A stretch of 64,000 nucleotides of DNA from Phycisphaeraceae bacterium (GTDB taxonomy: Bacteria > Planctomycetota > Phycisphaerae > Phycisphaerales > UBA1924): contig JAHBWV010000001.1 in the NCBI GenBank assembly GCA_019636845.1, forward strand, positions 2,542,001 to 2,606,000, read 5' to 3'. The notes under the pieces were generated by a model. That model was not told the origin of the DNA and ran no database searches. It was given only the letters and a program-made list of their open reading frames with translations. Below, one piece after another: positions 26,816-36,098 of the stretch. Positions within the stretch are counted from its first letter, which is position 1; every line of letters begins with the position of its first letter. A program made the translations under genes and the position numbers.

Positions 26816-27282
26816 CCCTCACGATCCTGGAACCGAGCACCGGGCTCGGGACTCACGCCATACGCCGTGACCGCACGCCGAGTCACGCCAACAGTGGACA
26901 ACGCGGTCGCGATCCCATCCCGCTGAGCCGCGAGCAACTCGCGATCTCGCTCGTCTCGCTCGCTGATCTCCGCCGCCAGCCGCTCGATCGCGCGGACCCG
27001 CTGGGCCATCCGCTCCCGAGTCTGTGCGTCGATCGTGGAAAGCGCGTTCGCCCAGCGTTCGCGGAGCGGACGCTGCTCCTCCGCGATCATGGCTAATTCA
27101 TCCAGCAGCCCCTGACGCGATTGCAGAACCTCAAGCACGCCCTGCGCGTCCCCCGCCTCGACAAGCGTGGTCTGGTGCTGGGAGAGCGCATCAAGAGAGG
27201 CGTACAGCGCGCTCTGCCGCTCAACCAAGGCGACGAGCCGCTCACGCCAGTTGTCTCCGATCGCTCCGCTCGATCGCGTCAT
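26812..27282 (-). CDS. FlgN-like coiled-coil protein coupled to the histidine kinase
   Basis: The 156-residue, mostly helical protein resembles FlgN-family chaperones (LVALVERQSALYASLDALSQHQTTLVEAGD, then a RERWANAL..L helix). FlgN proteins keep FlgK and FlgL soluble for export. The ATG has AGGAGGT upstream, and the gene overlaps the kinase gene by ATGA. A second FlgN-like gene lies directly before flgK at 62944, so this copy may have a different job, such as signalling to the kinase (inference). Confidence 0.6.
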   Translation of the reverse strand: MTRSSGAIGDNWRERLVALVERQSALYASLDALSQHQTTLVEAGDAQGVLEVLQSRQGLLDELAMIAEEQRPLRERWANALSTIDAQTRERMAQRVRAIERLAAEISERDERDRELLAAQRDGIATALSTVGVTRRAVTAYGVSPEPGARFQDREG

Positions 27283-27313
27283 CCCGGACCTCCTGTCCAG
27301 TTCCGCGCCACAC

Positions 27314-29854
27314 TTAATCCAATCCGCCGCTCCTCGACTGCTCGAGTGCGTACAACCTCGCGCTGGCCTCCAGCCAACGCTCCCAGTCCTTCTTGGTCAT
27401 CGGCAAGTTCGGGTCATCCCAAACACTTTCCGGTAGCGACTCATAGAACCGCCTGGCCCGAAGGTTGGCAGTCCTGGCTCGCTCCCAGTCCCCCCGTTCC
27501 ACGTACGCGTTCACGATCTGCACCATCGCGACCAGCGAGGCAGGATCGTTCGGGTACCTCTCCCGAGCGACCTCATAGCGCCGGATCGCCTCGTCGAACT
27601 GGCCAAGGTCGTAGGCACAGTCCCCAAGATAAAAGAGCGCGTTCCGCAGGTACAGCGACTCGATCGCCCGACGACGACGCGGCTCCTTCTTCTCGATCAA
27701 GGCCGCTGCACGCTCATATTGGTCGATCGCCACACCGAGCCGCTCGCGAAGTGTCGCCTCTAGTTCAACACGATCGCCGTCCGGCATCGCCCCCCGCAAC
27801 ACGGCTCGGATCCGCTCGGCATCACGCCGAGCCGAATCAGCAAGACGAAATCGCCAGAGCCCGGCACGTGCATCCTCCGCATACCGCTCGAGTGCCTCCG
27901 AGTACCGCTCGATCGCGCGCGGCCAGCGTCCGCTCCGCTCGTACACCCCGGCAAGCTCCACAAGGGCATCGCGATACACCGTCGCCCGCGTCCCTGATAT
28001 CGCACCGTCAACCACCGACACAAGAAGCTCCTCCGCCTCATGGTCGTTCTCGTCTTTACCGTCGAGCAAAAGGCACTGCGCAAGCGGCACATAACTGGCA
28101 TCCGCATACGGTCCCACCCGAACGCCCACGTCACGCAGCGAACGATCCGCAAGGATCGAGCGAAACACCTCAGCGCCACGCTCGTACTCCCCACGCGCCT
28201 GGTACGCAGTGCCCAAGCGGAACCTGGCCTCGGCGTGACGACCATCACTCGGAAACGACTCCGTGAACTCCAGCAGAGCCGCCACTGCCTCATCGCGGTC
28301 ACCCGCAATGTCGTAAGCATCCGCGGCATCCCAGATCGCATTGGCGTACGAAACCGCATCGTCCGAGACACTCGACGCGTACAGGTTCGCGTACATCCCC
28401 GCCTGTCGGAGATGGCTCCTCGCCTCCTCGCGGACTCCCGGCTCCATCGACGCGATCTCCATCGCCGGATCTGGCGAGTCAGATCTCGATGGCAGCAACT
28501 CGGACGCGATCGCCCGGTGCGACGCCGCGATTGCACGGTACACATCCGAGGGCGCCCGTCCCTCGGGAGCGAGCGATTCCGCAAGCGATGCGAATGCCAG
28601 CGCGCTCCTCGGATCCGGATCGCCGCCCCGTGCAGATGTCCCGACCATCAGCACCCGATGCTGACGCAGCAGACTCTCAATCACATCCGCTGTCGAGACA
28701 AGCCCCGAACGCTCGCCGGCGTGAAGAGCGCCGACCAGAGTCCGATACGCACCCAGGGACTCATCAAACCTCCCCAGCAGCGCCTCGCTCTCGCCCAGCC
28801 CCAGCATGGCTCTCATGAACGTGCGGCTGCCGCTGAAGTTCTCGATGCTCTCAACATACTTCTCTCGCGCATCCTGGGTCCGACCCTCACGCGCATCGAT
28901 CTCCGCCTCCATCGCGAGGAGCTCACCGCGAAGTCCATCCCCCGATGAAAGCAGCTGACCCGCTCGCGCCAGACTCCTGGACGCTTCCTCCGATTCGCCA
29001 GTCTGCATGTACGCCCGCCCCAGCAGCAGGTGCAACTCGGCGACCTCGCGCCCCTCTGTCCCCGCCAGCCGTGGCAGCGTGCGAAGCAGCCGCGCGATCA
29101 CATCCTCCGCATACCCCGCAGCGAGCATCGCTTCCGCCTGACGAGCCGTTGCCCACGACCTATCCTCAGGAGGCAGGGTCGCATCAGAGAGCATCGAGCT
29201 GAGCATGCTCGCCGCCCTATCCCTCCCAGCGACACCATCCTTGATCGCAAGCTCGACCATCCGCCGATAAAGCGTCCTTCGCTTCGCCGGGTCGTTCTCG
29301 CCGAGCTTGTCTGCCCTCAGACGCGCCTCATCAACTCTGCCAAGCGAGACCAATGTGTCCGCGAGGAAGTACGAGTCACGCGCGTCAAGACGCTCACCCA
29401 ACTGCTCGGCGAGCAGATACTCCCGAGCAACACTCTCGTTGTTCTCGGCAAGTGAGATCCCAAGCCGCTGCTGCCCCAGGTAGATCGCTCGTGCCGCGAG
29501 CGTGTGGTACGCACGACGCTGCTCCAGCCCGACAGCCCCAGAGTCCACCGCCGGAAAGACCTTGTCGTTCAACAGCGCGAGCGCTTCAGCGCTGCGATCA
29601 TCAGCGATCATCCGGGACGCCTGCTCAAGCGGACCCGACACATCCGGCTTCGGAACGTTCGTCGCAACCCGGTACAAGCCGATCGTGAGGCCCGCGACAC
29701 CCACAACAAGCAGTGGCACCTGCCAGATCTCGCGCCACGACGCACGCCGACGACCCGCCTCTGGGGCTCCGTCCGCACTTGCCTGGGCCTCGTGCTGTGT
29801 CGAGTCTGCTGCCACACTCCGGCCTCGCGCAGGAACATCCACGCCGCGGCACAC
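27314..29854 (-). CDS. Membrane-anchored tetratricopeptide-repeat protein
   Basis: The 846-residue product has a basic cytoplasmic N-terminus, one membrane helix at about 46-63 (VPLLVVGVAGLTIGLYRV) and then many TPR-like helical repeats up to the C-terminus (for example LYLGDCAYDLGQFDEAIRRY and ERSGRWPRAIERYSEAL). TPR arrays scaffold protein complexes; no enzymatic motif is seen. The start is GTG with AGGAG eight bases upstream. It is 31 bp upstream of the FlgN-like gene, so it may be co-transcribed with the flagellar regulators. Partner and function are unknown. Confidence 0.75.
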   Translation of the reverse strand: MCRGVDVPARGRSVAADSTQHEAQASADGAPEAGRRRASWREIWQVPLLVVGVAGLTIGLYRVATNVPKPDVSGPLEQASRMIADDRSAEALALLNDKVFPAVDSGAVGLEQRRAYHTLAARAIYLGQQRLGISLAENNESVAREYLLAEQLGERLDARDSYFLADTLVSLGRVDEARLRADKLGENDPAKRRTLYRRMVELAIKDGVAGRDRAASMLSSMLSDATLPPEDRSWATARQAEAMLAAGYAEDVIARLLRTLPRLAGTEGREVAELHLLLGRAYMQTGESEEASRSLARAGQLLSSGDGLRGELLAMEAEIDAREGRTQDAREKYVESIENFSGSRTFMRAMLGLGESEALLGRFDESLGAYRTLVGALHAGERSGLVSTADVIESLLRQHRVLMVGTSARGGDPDPRSALAFASLAESLAPEGRAPSDVYRAIAASHRAIASELLPSRSDSPDPAMEIASMEPGVREEARSHLRQAGMYANLYASSVSDDAVSYANAIWDAADAYDIAGDRDEAVAALLEFTESFPSDGRHAEARFRLGTAYQARGEYERGAEVFRSILADRSLRDVGVRVGPYADASYVPLAQCLLLDGKDENDHEAEELLVSVVDGAISGTRATVYRDALVELAGVYERSGRWPRAIERYSEALERYAEDARAGLWRFRLADSARRDAERIRAVLRGAMPDGDRVELEATLRERLGVAIDQYERAAALIEKKEPRRRRAIESLYLRNALFYLGDCAYDLGQFDEAIRRYEVARERYPNDPASLVAMVQIVNAYVERGDWERARTANLRARRFYESLPESVWDDPNLPMTKKDWERWLEASARLYALEQSRSGGLD

Positions 29855-29923
29855 GCCCCGGCTCCTCGCTTGCTATCGGACGTTCTACCCCCTCTTCTTC
29901 ACCGCTGGAAGCGGCACACACGC

Positions 29924-31549
29924 TCACTCTTCCCGCACCGAACGCTCCTCAGGATCGAACCGCTCGACCACCACCGCCCCGGCCGCCACGTCCCCTCGAT
30001 GCCTGCCGCCGGCCTCGAAAAGCCCAAGCATCGCCGCCGGCGGAAGAGCCCACTTCACGGCGTTGCGAGTCGCCGCACGCAGAAGTCCAAGCCCTCTCCT
30101 GTCGATCGTCTCCCGCCCAACCACGGGCAGCACCTCGCACCCCAGCAACCCCTTCCCGATCGAGCATCCAAAGAACGCCTCGGCGATCGTTCCCGCAAAG
30201 AACCCCACGACCACAATATCCACAAGACCCATGACGCCCATGCCCCCGGGCGTCAACTTCAAGACGTCAAGCTGCTGCCCAGGCGATGCGCCGGTCAGCA
30301 GCCAGACCGCGCCCACCGCCACACACAGATCAATCACCGATGCCGCGACCCGTCGCCCGCTCGGAGCCAGTGCCACACCACGGGGAAGCGTCAGCACACC
30401 CGAGTCATCTCCAATCCTGATCACAAACAACAGCACCGCCGTCGTCGCCCCCACAAGCAGCACAACCAACGCGCGGAAGTCCTGCGTGGAAAGCGGCCCC
30501 CTCCGGGCGGCAGCCCCATCATGCAGCACCAGCCCGGTCGATGCCGACACCTCCCACACCCTCGCAGACGCAGGGCCACTCTCAACTCCCCCTTCGTTGC
30601 CCTCTCCCGTCCACACCGCCACAACCCTGCCGACATCCCCGAGCGGCACAATCCCCACCGACTCCCCGCACTCATCACGCGCAGCGATCCGATACCAATC
30701 ACCCCCGATGTCCGTCCAGTAGTTCAACGACGACCCAAGCCACCCCACCGCAACAAGCACAGAGCCAACACCCATAAACCGCACGCGGGAAACATCTTCC
30801 GGGAACGAGGCCAACCCACGCCGGATCCAAACACCCGCATCACCGTTCTCTGATCCCGGACCGGGCTCCACCGATCTCACCCACACACTCAGCCCGCCCC
30901 CCCTCGCATAGCCCACGATCCCGAGTCGTCCGTCAATCGTGCCGACATCAACCGACCTCTGCAAGTCCACCCCACTCTCCCCGTCGGTTGGAAATGGCGT
31001 GACCTCGTCCCACGCGCTCCCGCTCAATCGAGAGACCACCGCGCCGCCCACCCCTCCGGGATCATCCGATCGAACCACCGCAAAGACGCCCTCGCTCGTA
31101 CCTGCAACGCCCAGCAGACCGCCTCGCCTGGGGAGCGAGCGGTGCGCATCCAAGCGTCCACGCGGCTCATACGCATACATCCCCGCGATCGGCGTCCGTA
31201 CCGCCCGAAGCGACAACACCTCCAGCGAGCCCGAGTCACGCTCCGGAGGCGGATCAAAGAGCATGTACACACGGTCGGAAACCGCCGCAATCGCAACCGC
31301 CGGCTGCTCGAAACGCATCGCGGGGTAGAGCAATCCATCAGTCGCGCCGTGCGACCCCGCCCTCGGGGCGACGTGCGCGAGCATCGTCGCTCGCTCATTA
31401 CGGGGATTCGGATCCGGCAGAACCACCCAGCCATGCGATGGCCCCGCGACGCCCGACACACTCCCCGCCGCAGGCAGATCGGCTCGCGCGCCGAGAGCGC
31501 ACACCCACACGACGAGACCGACCAGCATCATCGCTCGGTTCACATTCAT
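29924..31549 (-). CDS. RDD-family membrane protein with large exported N-terminal domain
   Basis: A signal peptide (about 1-23, MLVGLVVWVCALGARA) precedes a large periplasmic part (to about residue 335) rich in Gly, Val and Asp, possibly beta-propeller-like. A helix at about 360 and a C-terminal RDD module follow: GRRVAASVIDLCVAVGAVW carries the R and D, then further helices and GCSIGKGLLGCEVL. RDD domains are thought to be membrane transport modules. The start at 31549 is chosen for the signal peptide. It is followed 69 bp later by the TPR gene. Confidence 0.7.
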   Translation of the reverse strand: MNVNRAMMLVGLVVWVCALGARADLPAAGSVSGVAGPSHGWVVLPDPNPRNERATMLAHVAPRAGSHGATDGLLYPAMRFEQPAVAIAAVSDRVYMLFDPPPERDSGSLEVLSLRAVRTPIAGMYAYEPRGRLDAHRSLPRRGGLLGVAGTSEGVFAVVRSDDPGGVGGAVVSRLSGSAWDEVTPFPTDGESGVDLQRSVDVGTIDGRLGIVGYARGGGLSVWVRSVEPGPGSENGDAGVWIRRGLASFPEDVSRVRFMGVGSVLVAVGWLGSSLNYWTDIGGDWYRIAARDECGESVGIVPLGDVGRVVAVWTGEGNEGGVESGPASARVWEVSASTGLVLHDGAAARRGPLSTQDFRALVVLLVGATTAVLLFVIRIGDDSGVLTLPRGVALAPSGRRVAASVIDLCVAVGAVWLLTGASPGQQLDVLKLTPGGMGVMGLVDIVVVGFFAGTIAEAFFGCSIGKGLLGCEVLPVVGRETIDRRGLGLLRAATRNAVKWALPPAAMLGLFEAGGRHRGDVAAGAVVVERFDPEERSVREE

Positions 31550-31627
31550 GCACGGCATCCTACGACCGAGCAGGCACAAACCTCGCGAATCATTCTCTCG
31601 ATCGTCGCCGGCACGCCTCCTCCAGAT

Positions 31628-32908
31628 TCACATTCTCTCAAACGTCGGCAGAGACCCGACCAGCGGAAGCGCATACTCGACAAACTCTCGCGAAACATTG
31701 TTGTGCCCCTGGATGAATTCCTTGGGCATGTGACGTGTCTTGGCGGCAACCGCGGACAACTCGACACGCTGATACTCGCTGACATACGGCGCGCCATTGT
31801 CCATCCCCAGCCACAGCCGCGAACCGGAGCCCGGCCGCTTGATCGCCACGCTCCCGTCCAAATCACCCTGCATCGCGAGCCGTGCCGCAAACTGCCCGCT
31901 TCGTCTCGCCTCCAGCCGGTCAATCGGCGACGTATCCGGCCAGCAACGCTGGATGTACCCAAAGGTGTCAGCCCTGACGCGGGGCGGCTTGCCGCCCGCA
32001 GGTGTCAGCTTCGCCTTGATGAGGTCCGACAACTGGTCGCCCAGAGCGCCCGAACCGGAGAGCTGCACATTCCCATGCGCATCGACCTGCCCACCCTTGA
32101 TGAGCGTCGCGCCGATCGGCGTGCCGCTCGCGTCGCAAATCCCCTCGGAGACCGCGATGTGGCACCGCCCCTTCTTCGAGTAAATCGCCTCAACGTCAGC
32201 CAGGAAGCGATCCGTCTCGAACGGAACCTCGGGCAGGTAAATCAACTGCGGACCGTCCGTCGACTCTCCCTGCACATGCGGGTTCAGGTGCCGATCAAAA
32301 CGCCGGGCGAGCGCGCTCGCGGCCGTCAGAAACCCCGCATGCCGACCCATGATCACGTTAATCTTGATCCCCGGAAGGGAGATGTTGTCCATGAAGTCCG
32401 CCATGCACGCCATCGCGACGAATCGCGCCGCCGATGGAAATCCCGGCGTGTGATCGTTCTCCATCAGATCGTTGTCAACCGTCTTCGGCACATGGAAACA
32501 ACGCATGTCATAGTTGGAAGCGACAGCCATCTCCCGCACGATGCGGCACGTATCGCTCGAGTCATTCCCACCGATATAGAAAAAGTACCTGATGTCGTGC
32601 TTCTTGCACGACTCAAGAATCCTCTCGCAGTACGCACGATCCGGCTTGTCACGAGTCGAGCCCAGCCCCGCCGAAGGCGTGAACGCGAGACGATCGAGCA
32701 CATCCTGGTGTGTGTCGGTGTAATCATGAAACTCGCCCTTGGTCAGTCCGCGCACAGCGTGCTTCATCCCGAGGATCTTCGAGACGTGCCCCGACGCATG
32801 CAGCCCCGAACGCAACCCCTCGACCACGCCGACGAGTGACTGATTGATGACGGCGGTCGGGCCGCCGGACTGACCGATCGCTGCGTTTCCACGGACAAGG
32901 TCGGGCAT
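31628..32908 (-). CDS. 6-phosphofructokinase, PPi-type
   Basis: Phosphorylates fructose 6-phosphate; the active-site pattern points to pyrophosphate as donor (inference). The 426-residue product has GQSGGPTAVIN near the N-terminus, the donor-site motif YIGGNDSSDT, the catalytic PKTVDND motif and GRHAGFL. In the donor motif Asn stands where many PPi enzymes have Asp (GGDDS). ATG at 32908 has AGGAGA upstream; the frame extends to 33280, but that part runs through the neighbouring gene and is not coding. It is the last gene of the cassette below, 40 bp after the GNAT gene. Confidence 0.9.
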   Translation of the reverse strand: MPDLVRGNAAIGQSGGPTAVINQSLVGVVEGLRSGLHASGHVSKILGMKHAVRGLTKGEFHDYTDTHQDVLDRLAFTPSAGLGSTRDKPDRAYCERILESCKKHDIRYFFYIGGNDSSDTCRIVREMAVASNYDMRCFHVPKTVDNDLMENDHTPGFPSAARFVAMACMADFMDNISLPGIKINVIMGRHAGFLTAASALARRFDRHLNPHVQGESTDGPQLIYLPEVPFETDRFLADVEAIYSKKGRCHIAVSEGICDASGTPIGATLIKGGQVDAHGNVQLSGSGALGDQLSDLIKAKLTPAGGKPPRVRADTFGYIQRCWPDTSPIDRLEARRSGQFAARLAMQGDLDGSVAIKRPGSGSRLWLGMDNGAPYVSEYQRVELSAVAAKTRHMPKEFIQGHNNVSREFVEYALPLVGSLPTFERM

Positions 32909-32948
32909 GGCATATCTCCTGAGGCCACCATCGTAGAGCAAGGTCTGA

Positions 32949-33488
32949 TCAGAGGCGCATGCCGTACACAACCTTGTCGTCCCCCGGGGAGTAGAAGTCC
33001 GCCAGCCGCGCCTCTTCGGCATATCCGAGCGAGAGATAGAACCTCCGGGTCGGCGCATACTGATCGCGGCCGGATGTCTCAGCGAAGAGACGACGGCCGC
33101 CCAAGGCGCGAACGCGCGATTCAGTCTCCCGCTGGAGATACCGACCGATCCCATGAGCCCGGAAGTCGTTGTGAACGGCGATCCAATAAAGGTCGAACGT
33201 GCCCTGGGTGCACGGTGTCTGTCCGTAGCAGGTGTACCCGATGGTGCGGGTGCTCCCACCCGCGTCGGGGGCATCAGCAAAGAGAAAGCGATACCCCTCG
33301 ATCGGTCCCTTCGCGAGCGTCTCTTCGACGAGTTCGCAGGCGACGTCGATCTCGTGGTCGTAGAAGAACCGCGTGCTGGACACGATCTCGCGAACGCGCA
33401 CGATGTCCTCTCGCGTCACGGTCTCGCGCAGCGTCAGCGAGCGAAGCAGGTCGCCGGGTTGTCGAAGGGGCATGTCAGCCGCGTTCAT
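32949..33488 (-). CDS. GNAT-family N-acetyltransferase
   Basis: The 179-residue protein has a GNAT acetyl-CoA fold: strand 4 (DLYWIAVHNDFRAHGIGRYL) carries the R/Q-x-x-G-x-G motif as RAHGIG, followed by the C-terminal strand pair (RRFYLSLGY). The substrate is unknown. The ATG overlaps the stop of the first ATP-grasp gene (ATGA, 33485-33488), so it belongs to the tight cassette GNAT, ATP-grasp, ATP-grasp, GNAT. Confidence 0.82.
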   Translation of the reverse strand: MNAADMPLRQPGDLLRSLTLRETVTREDIVRVREIVSSTRFFYDHEIDVACELVEETLAKGPIEGYRFLFADAPDAGGSTRTIGYTCYGQTPCTQGTFDLYWIAVHNDFRAHGIGRYLQRETESRVRALGGRRLFAETSGRDQYAPTRRFYLSLGYAEEARLADFYSPGDDKVVYGMRL

Positions 33489-34549
33489 CGTGGTTCGCTC
33501 GCGTCGTAAGGGAGTGAAGGGGCACTTCGGCGCTCGACCGCGCATCGAACGATCCGATCGACGGCCGCAGCGTAGGAGATGTTCGCGCAGCCCAATGCCG
33601 CCACGAATCCCGCGTCGGGGGCGATGCACGGATTCGTGTTCACCTCGAGCACCCACGGCTCGTTCCGGGCATCAACTCTGATATCGACTCTCGCATACCC
33701 GGAAAGACCGAAGACCTCCCAGGCACGCCGCGCAACGCCCCTCAGCCGGTCGATGAGCTGAGCATCCTCACGCGGGAAGTCGAACCGGCGCACGGTCCGC
33801 TTGTACTCCTCGCTGCTCTCGTCCCACTTGGCGCGATACCCGATGACCCTCGGCTTCTCGGCACCATACCCCTCAAAGACGATCTCGGCCGGAGGAAGAA
33901 TCTCGGGCACACCGGGAGAGCGCGGATCCTCAAGCATCGACAGATTGAACTCGCGACCGTCGATGAACTTCTCAGCGAACCCCTCGCCCCCGAGCGCGGG
34001 CAACCGCCGCTCGATCTCTCGCTCCAACGCCTCACGGTTCTCGACCGAGACCACCGAGTCCTCGTCAAGCCCGATCGACGCGTGCTCCCAGACGCTCTTC
34101 ACGATCCAGGTCGCCGACCTCGGGAACGCCCCGCCGCCGACCGCGTGCGTGGGCAGATGGCGGCGGGACGGATCAAGCTCGATCCAGTCCGCCGTAGGAA
34201 GGTTCGATCCGCGCATCAGACGCTTCGCCGTCAGCTTGTTCGCCGTGATGAACGTCGGCGCAGATCCGTTCCCCGTGAAGGGAACAGACAGCGACTCAAG
34301 CAGCAGCGGCACAAGCGGACACAGACGCCCACGCTCACCCAACGTCTCGACAAGGTTGAACACCACATCGGGACGCTCCCTCAGCAGATGTCGTTCAAGC
34401 GATGCAAGATCCAGCGAGCATGCGAACGCTCGCGCCACGTGCCCGCACTGCACCAACGCGCCACGGACCGCATCAACCTGCGCCAGCAGATCCAACGCAT
34501 CCGGAGCGGCATCCGCGGGCACGTCGTCATGAAGGATGAGGACATTCAT
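33485..34549 (-). CDS. ATP-grasp ligase, D-Ala-D-Ala ligase-like (first of a pair)
   Basis: The 354-residue protein has an N-terminal Rossmann-like domain (VLILHDD), the ATP-grasp core with VKSVWEHASIGLD lysine loop, AEKFIDGREFN acidic segment and a metal-binding EVNTNP C-terminus. Such enzymes join an acyl-phosphate to an amine, as in D-Ala-D-Ala or dipeptide synthesis. It is not a canonical Ddl: length and loop sequences differ, and it is paired with a second ligase. It overlaps both neighbours by ATGA. Confidence 0.83.
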   Translation of the reverse strand: MNVLILHDDVPADAAPDALDLLAQVDAVRGALVQCGHVARAFACSLDLASLERHLLRERPDVVFNLVETLGERGRLCPLVPLLLESLSVPFTGNGSAPTFITANKLTAKRLMRGSNLPTADWIELDPSRRHLPTHAVGGGAFPRSATWIVKSVWEHASIGLDEDSVVSVENREALEREIERRLPALGGEGFAEKFIDGREFNLSMLEDPRSPGVPEILPPAEIVFEGYGAEKPRVIGYRAKWDESSEEYKRTVRRFDFPREDAQLIDRLRGVARRAWEVFGLSGYARVDIRVDARNEPWVLEVNTNPCIAPDAGFVAALGCANISYAAAVDRIVRCAVERRSAPSLPYDASEPR

Positions 34550-35601
34550 CCCCGAGCACCAGCCGCGTGGCCCACCCGAGACCCCTCGCAAACACGCTCC
34601 ATCGCGGACTCGATGATCCAACGGACCAGTTGCTCATACTCGATCCCCGCGTACGTGCAGAGAAAGACCAGATCCGACCAACCGGGCCTCAACCCAGGCA
34701 GCGGGTTGATCTCGATGAATGCGGGTTTGCCGTTCCGATCGGTCCGCACATCAACACGCGACACATCGCGGCAGCCAAGCCCGCGATACGACGCAAGCGC
34801 AAGATCCGCTGCCGCCCGCGCCTCGTCGTCGGTCGCAATCGAGTACGAGACCTTGCCCACCCAGTCATCCTTGTTGGTCGCCGAGTAAAAGCCGTGTGGC
34901 GCGTCCGGTCCGATGTGGATCTCCATGCATCCGAGCACCCGGGCCCGCTCGCCCGTCCCCACGATGCCGACCGTGAACTCACGTCCCGGCAGATACTCCT
35001 CGACCAGCACCGGCTGACCGTACCGCTCGAGCAACCCGAGGCACACATCCCGAAGCTCGCGCGGCGTCGAGATCTTCGACGCTCCAGTCACGCCCTTGCT
35101 CGAACCCTCCGCGACGGGCTTTGCAAAGAGCGGATACACAAGCTCGATCGATCCCAGGTCACGCTCGCAACCAACAAGACCAAATCGCGCCGTGTTCAAG
35201 CCCATATCACGCACGACACGCTTGCACATACCCTTGTGCAGCGTCAGCGCGCACACCAGCGGATCGCTGAACGTGTACGGAATCCGATACGCGTCCAGCA
35301 ACGCGGGGACCTGCGCCTCGCGACCAATCCCGTGCATCCCCTCCGCGATGTTGATGACCAGATCCCAACGCTCTCCCGCCACAAGACGCCGCGCAAGCTC
35401 CTTCACATGCCCCACTCGCGTCGTGCGATGCCCCATCGACTCGGCGACCGCCGCGAGCGCATCGACGGTCTCGACGCAGTCCAGTTCCGAGCACTCATCC
35501 GGCGTGTATCCCTGCGCGAGATACTCGTCCTTGAGGTCGTATGTCAACCCGATATGCATGACCCAAGCGTATGAGGCAAGCCCCTCGCCGGTGGCCATCA
35601 T
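34546..35601 (-). CDS. ATP-grasp ligase, D-Ala-D-Ala ligase-like (second of a pair)
   Basis: Up to 351 residues with full Ddl-type motifs: FAKPVAEGSSKGV (ATP lysine and Ser-rich loop), VEEYLPGREFTVGI, and the C-terminal metal-binding EINPLPGLRPG. The family usually begins near MHIGLTYDLKDEY, i.e. at 35559, but that ATG has no ribosome binding site. The ATG pair at 35601/35598 does (GAAGGTGA), so the longer form is given. It starts seven bases after the GNAT stop and overlaps the first ligase. The substrate is unknown. Confidence 0.85.
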   Translation of the reverse strand: MMATGEGLASYAWVMHIGLTYDLKDEYLAQGYTPDECSELDCVETVDALAAVAESMGHRTTRVGHVKELARRLVAGERWDLVINIAEGMHGIGREAQVPALLDAYRIPYTFSDPLVCALTLHKGMCKRVVRDMGLNTARFGLVGCERDLGSIELVYPLFAKPVAEGSSKGVTGASKISTPRELRDVCLGLLERYGQPVLVEEYLPGREFTVGIVGTGERARVLGCMEIHIGPDAPHGFYSATNKDDWVGKVSYSIATDDEARAAADLALASYRGLGCRDVSRVDVRTDRNGKPAFIEINPLPGLRPGWSDLVFLCTYAGIEYEQLVRWIIESAMERVCEGSRVGHAAGARG

Positions 35602-35607
35602 TCACCT

Positions 35608-36078
35608 TCAATCCCGCGGTATGGAGGCGTTTGGATTCCAGACCTCCATGTACCTCGAAGGGTCCGGCATCGGCTTGAATCCGAACCGCGCATACAGCGT
35701 GTGGGCGTCGCGCGTCAGCAGACAGAACCGGCGGAGCCCATGCAGATCCGGATGGGCCAGAACAGACTCAATCAGCCATGTCCCCAGGCCGCGTCCGCGG
35801 GCCGCGTCGAGGACAAAGACATCGCAGAGATAGGCGAAGGTCGCTCGATCCGTAATGACTCGGGCAAAGCCGATCTGCCCGGGTGTCGCTCCGGACGTCT
35901 CGTAGAGACCGAACGAAAGAGAGTGCGCAAGAGCCCGCTCGATCGTGGCACGAGGGATTCCCGGCGACCAGTAGCAGGTCGAGAGGAACCCGTGGACCAC
36001 ATCGAGATCAAGCAGCGCGGGATCGCTGGAAATGAGAAACCCGTCCCGACGCACCGCGTAGTTCACGCCCTCGGTCAT
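35608..36078 (-). CDS. GNAT-family N-acetyltransferase
   Basis: The 156-residue protein has a GNAT core: LCDVFVLDAARGRGLGTWLI with the RGRGLG acetyl-CoA loop, and the C-terminal LYARFGF motif. It resembles small single-domain acetyltransferases of bacterial cytoplasm. It opens the four-gene cassette; the ATP-grasp start follows seven bases later. The substrate is unknown; acetylating the product of the two ligases is plausible inference. Confidence 0.82.
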   Translation of the reverse strand: MTEGVNYAVRRDGFLISSDPALLDLDVVHGFLSTCYWSPGIPRATIERALAHSLSFGLYETSGATPGQIGFARVITDRATFAYLCDVFVLDAARGRGLGTWLIESVLAHPDLHGLRRFCLLTRDAHTLYARFGFKPMPDPSRYMEVWNPNASIPRD

Positions 36079-36098
36079 GGCGCGAGCGTAGCGTCCGA

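Noticed and set aside
31142-32839. Plus-strand open frame of 565 codons
   Set aside because: It is antisense to the RDD gene and phosphofructokinase, with Arg/His/Pro-rich composition.
32909-33280. N-terminal extension of phosphofructokinase
   Set aside because: The frame continues upstream, but it runs through the GNAT gene, whereas ATG 32908 has a good ribosome binding site and begins the conserved fold.
32949-36078. Microviridin-type peptide cluster
   Set aside because: The ligases are of the Ddl type rather than the microviridin type, and no precursor peptide or transporter gene lies nearby; kept only as an analogy.
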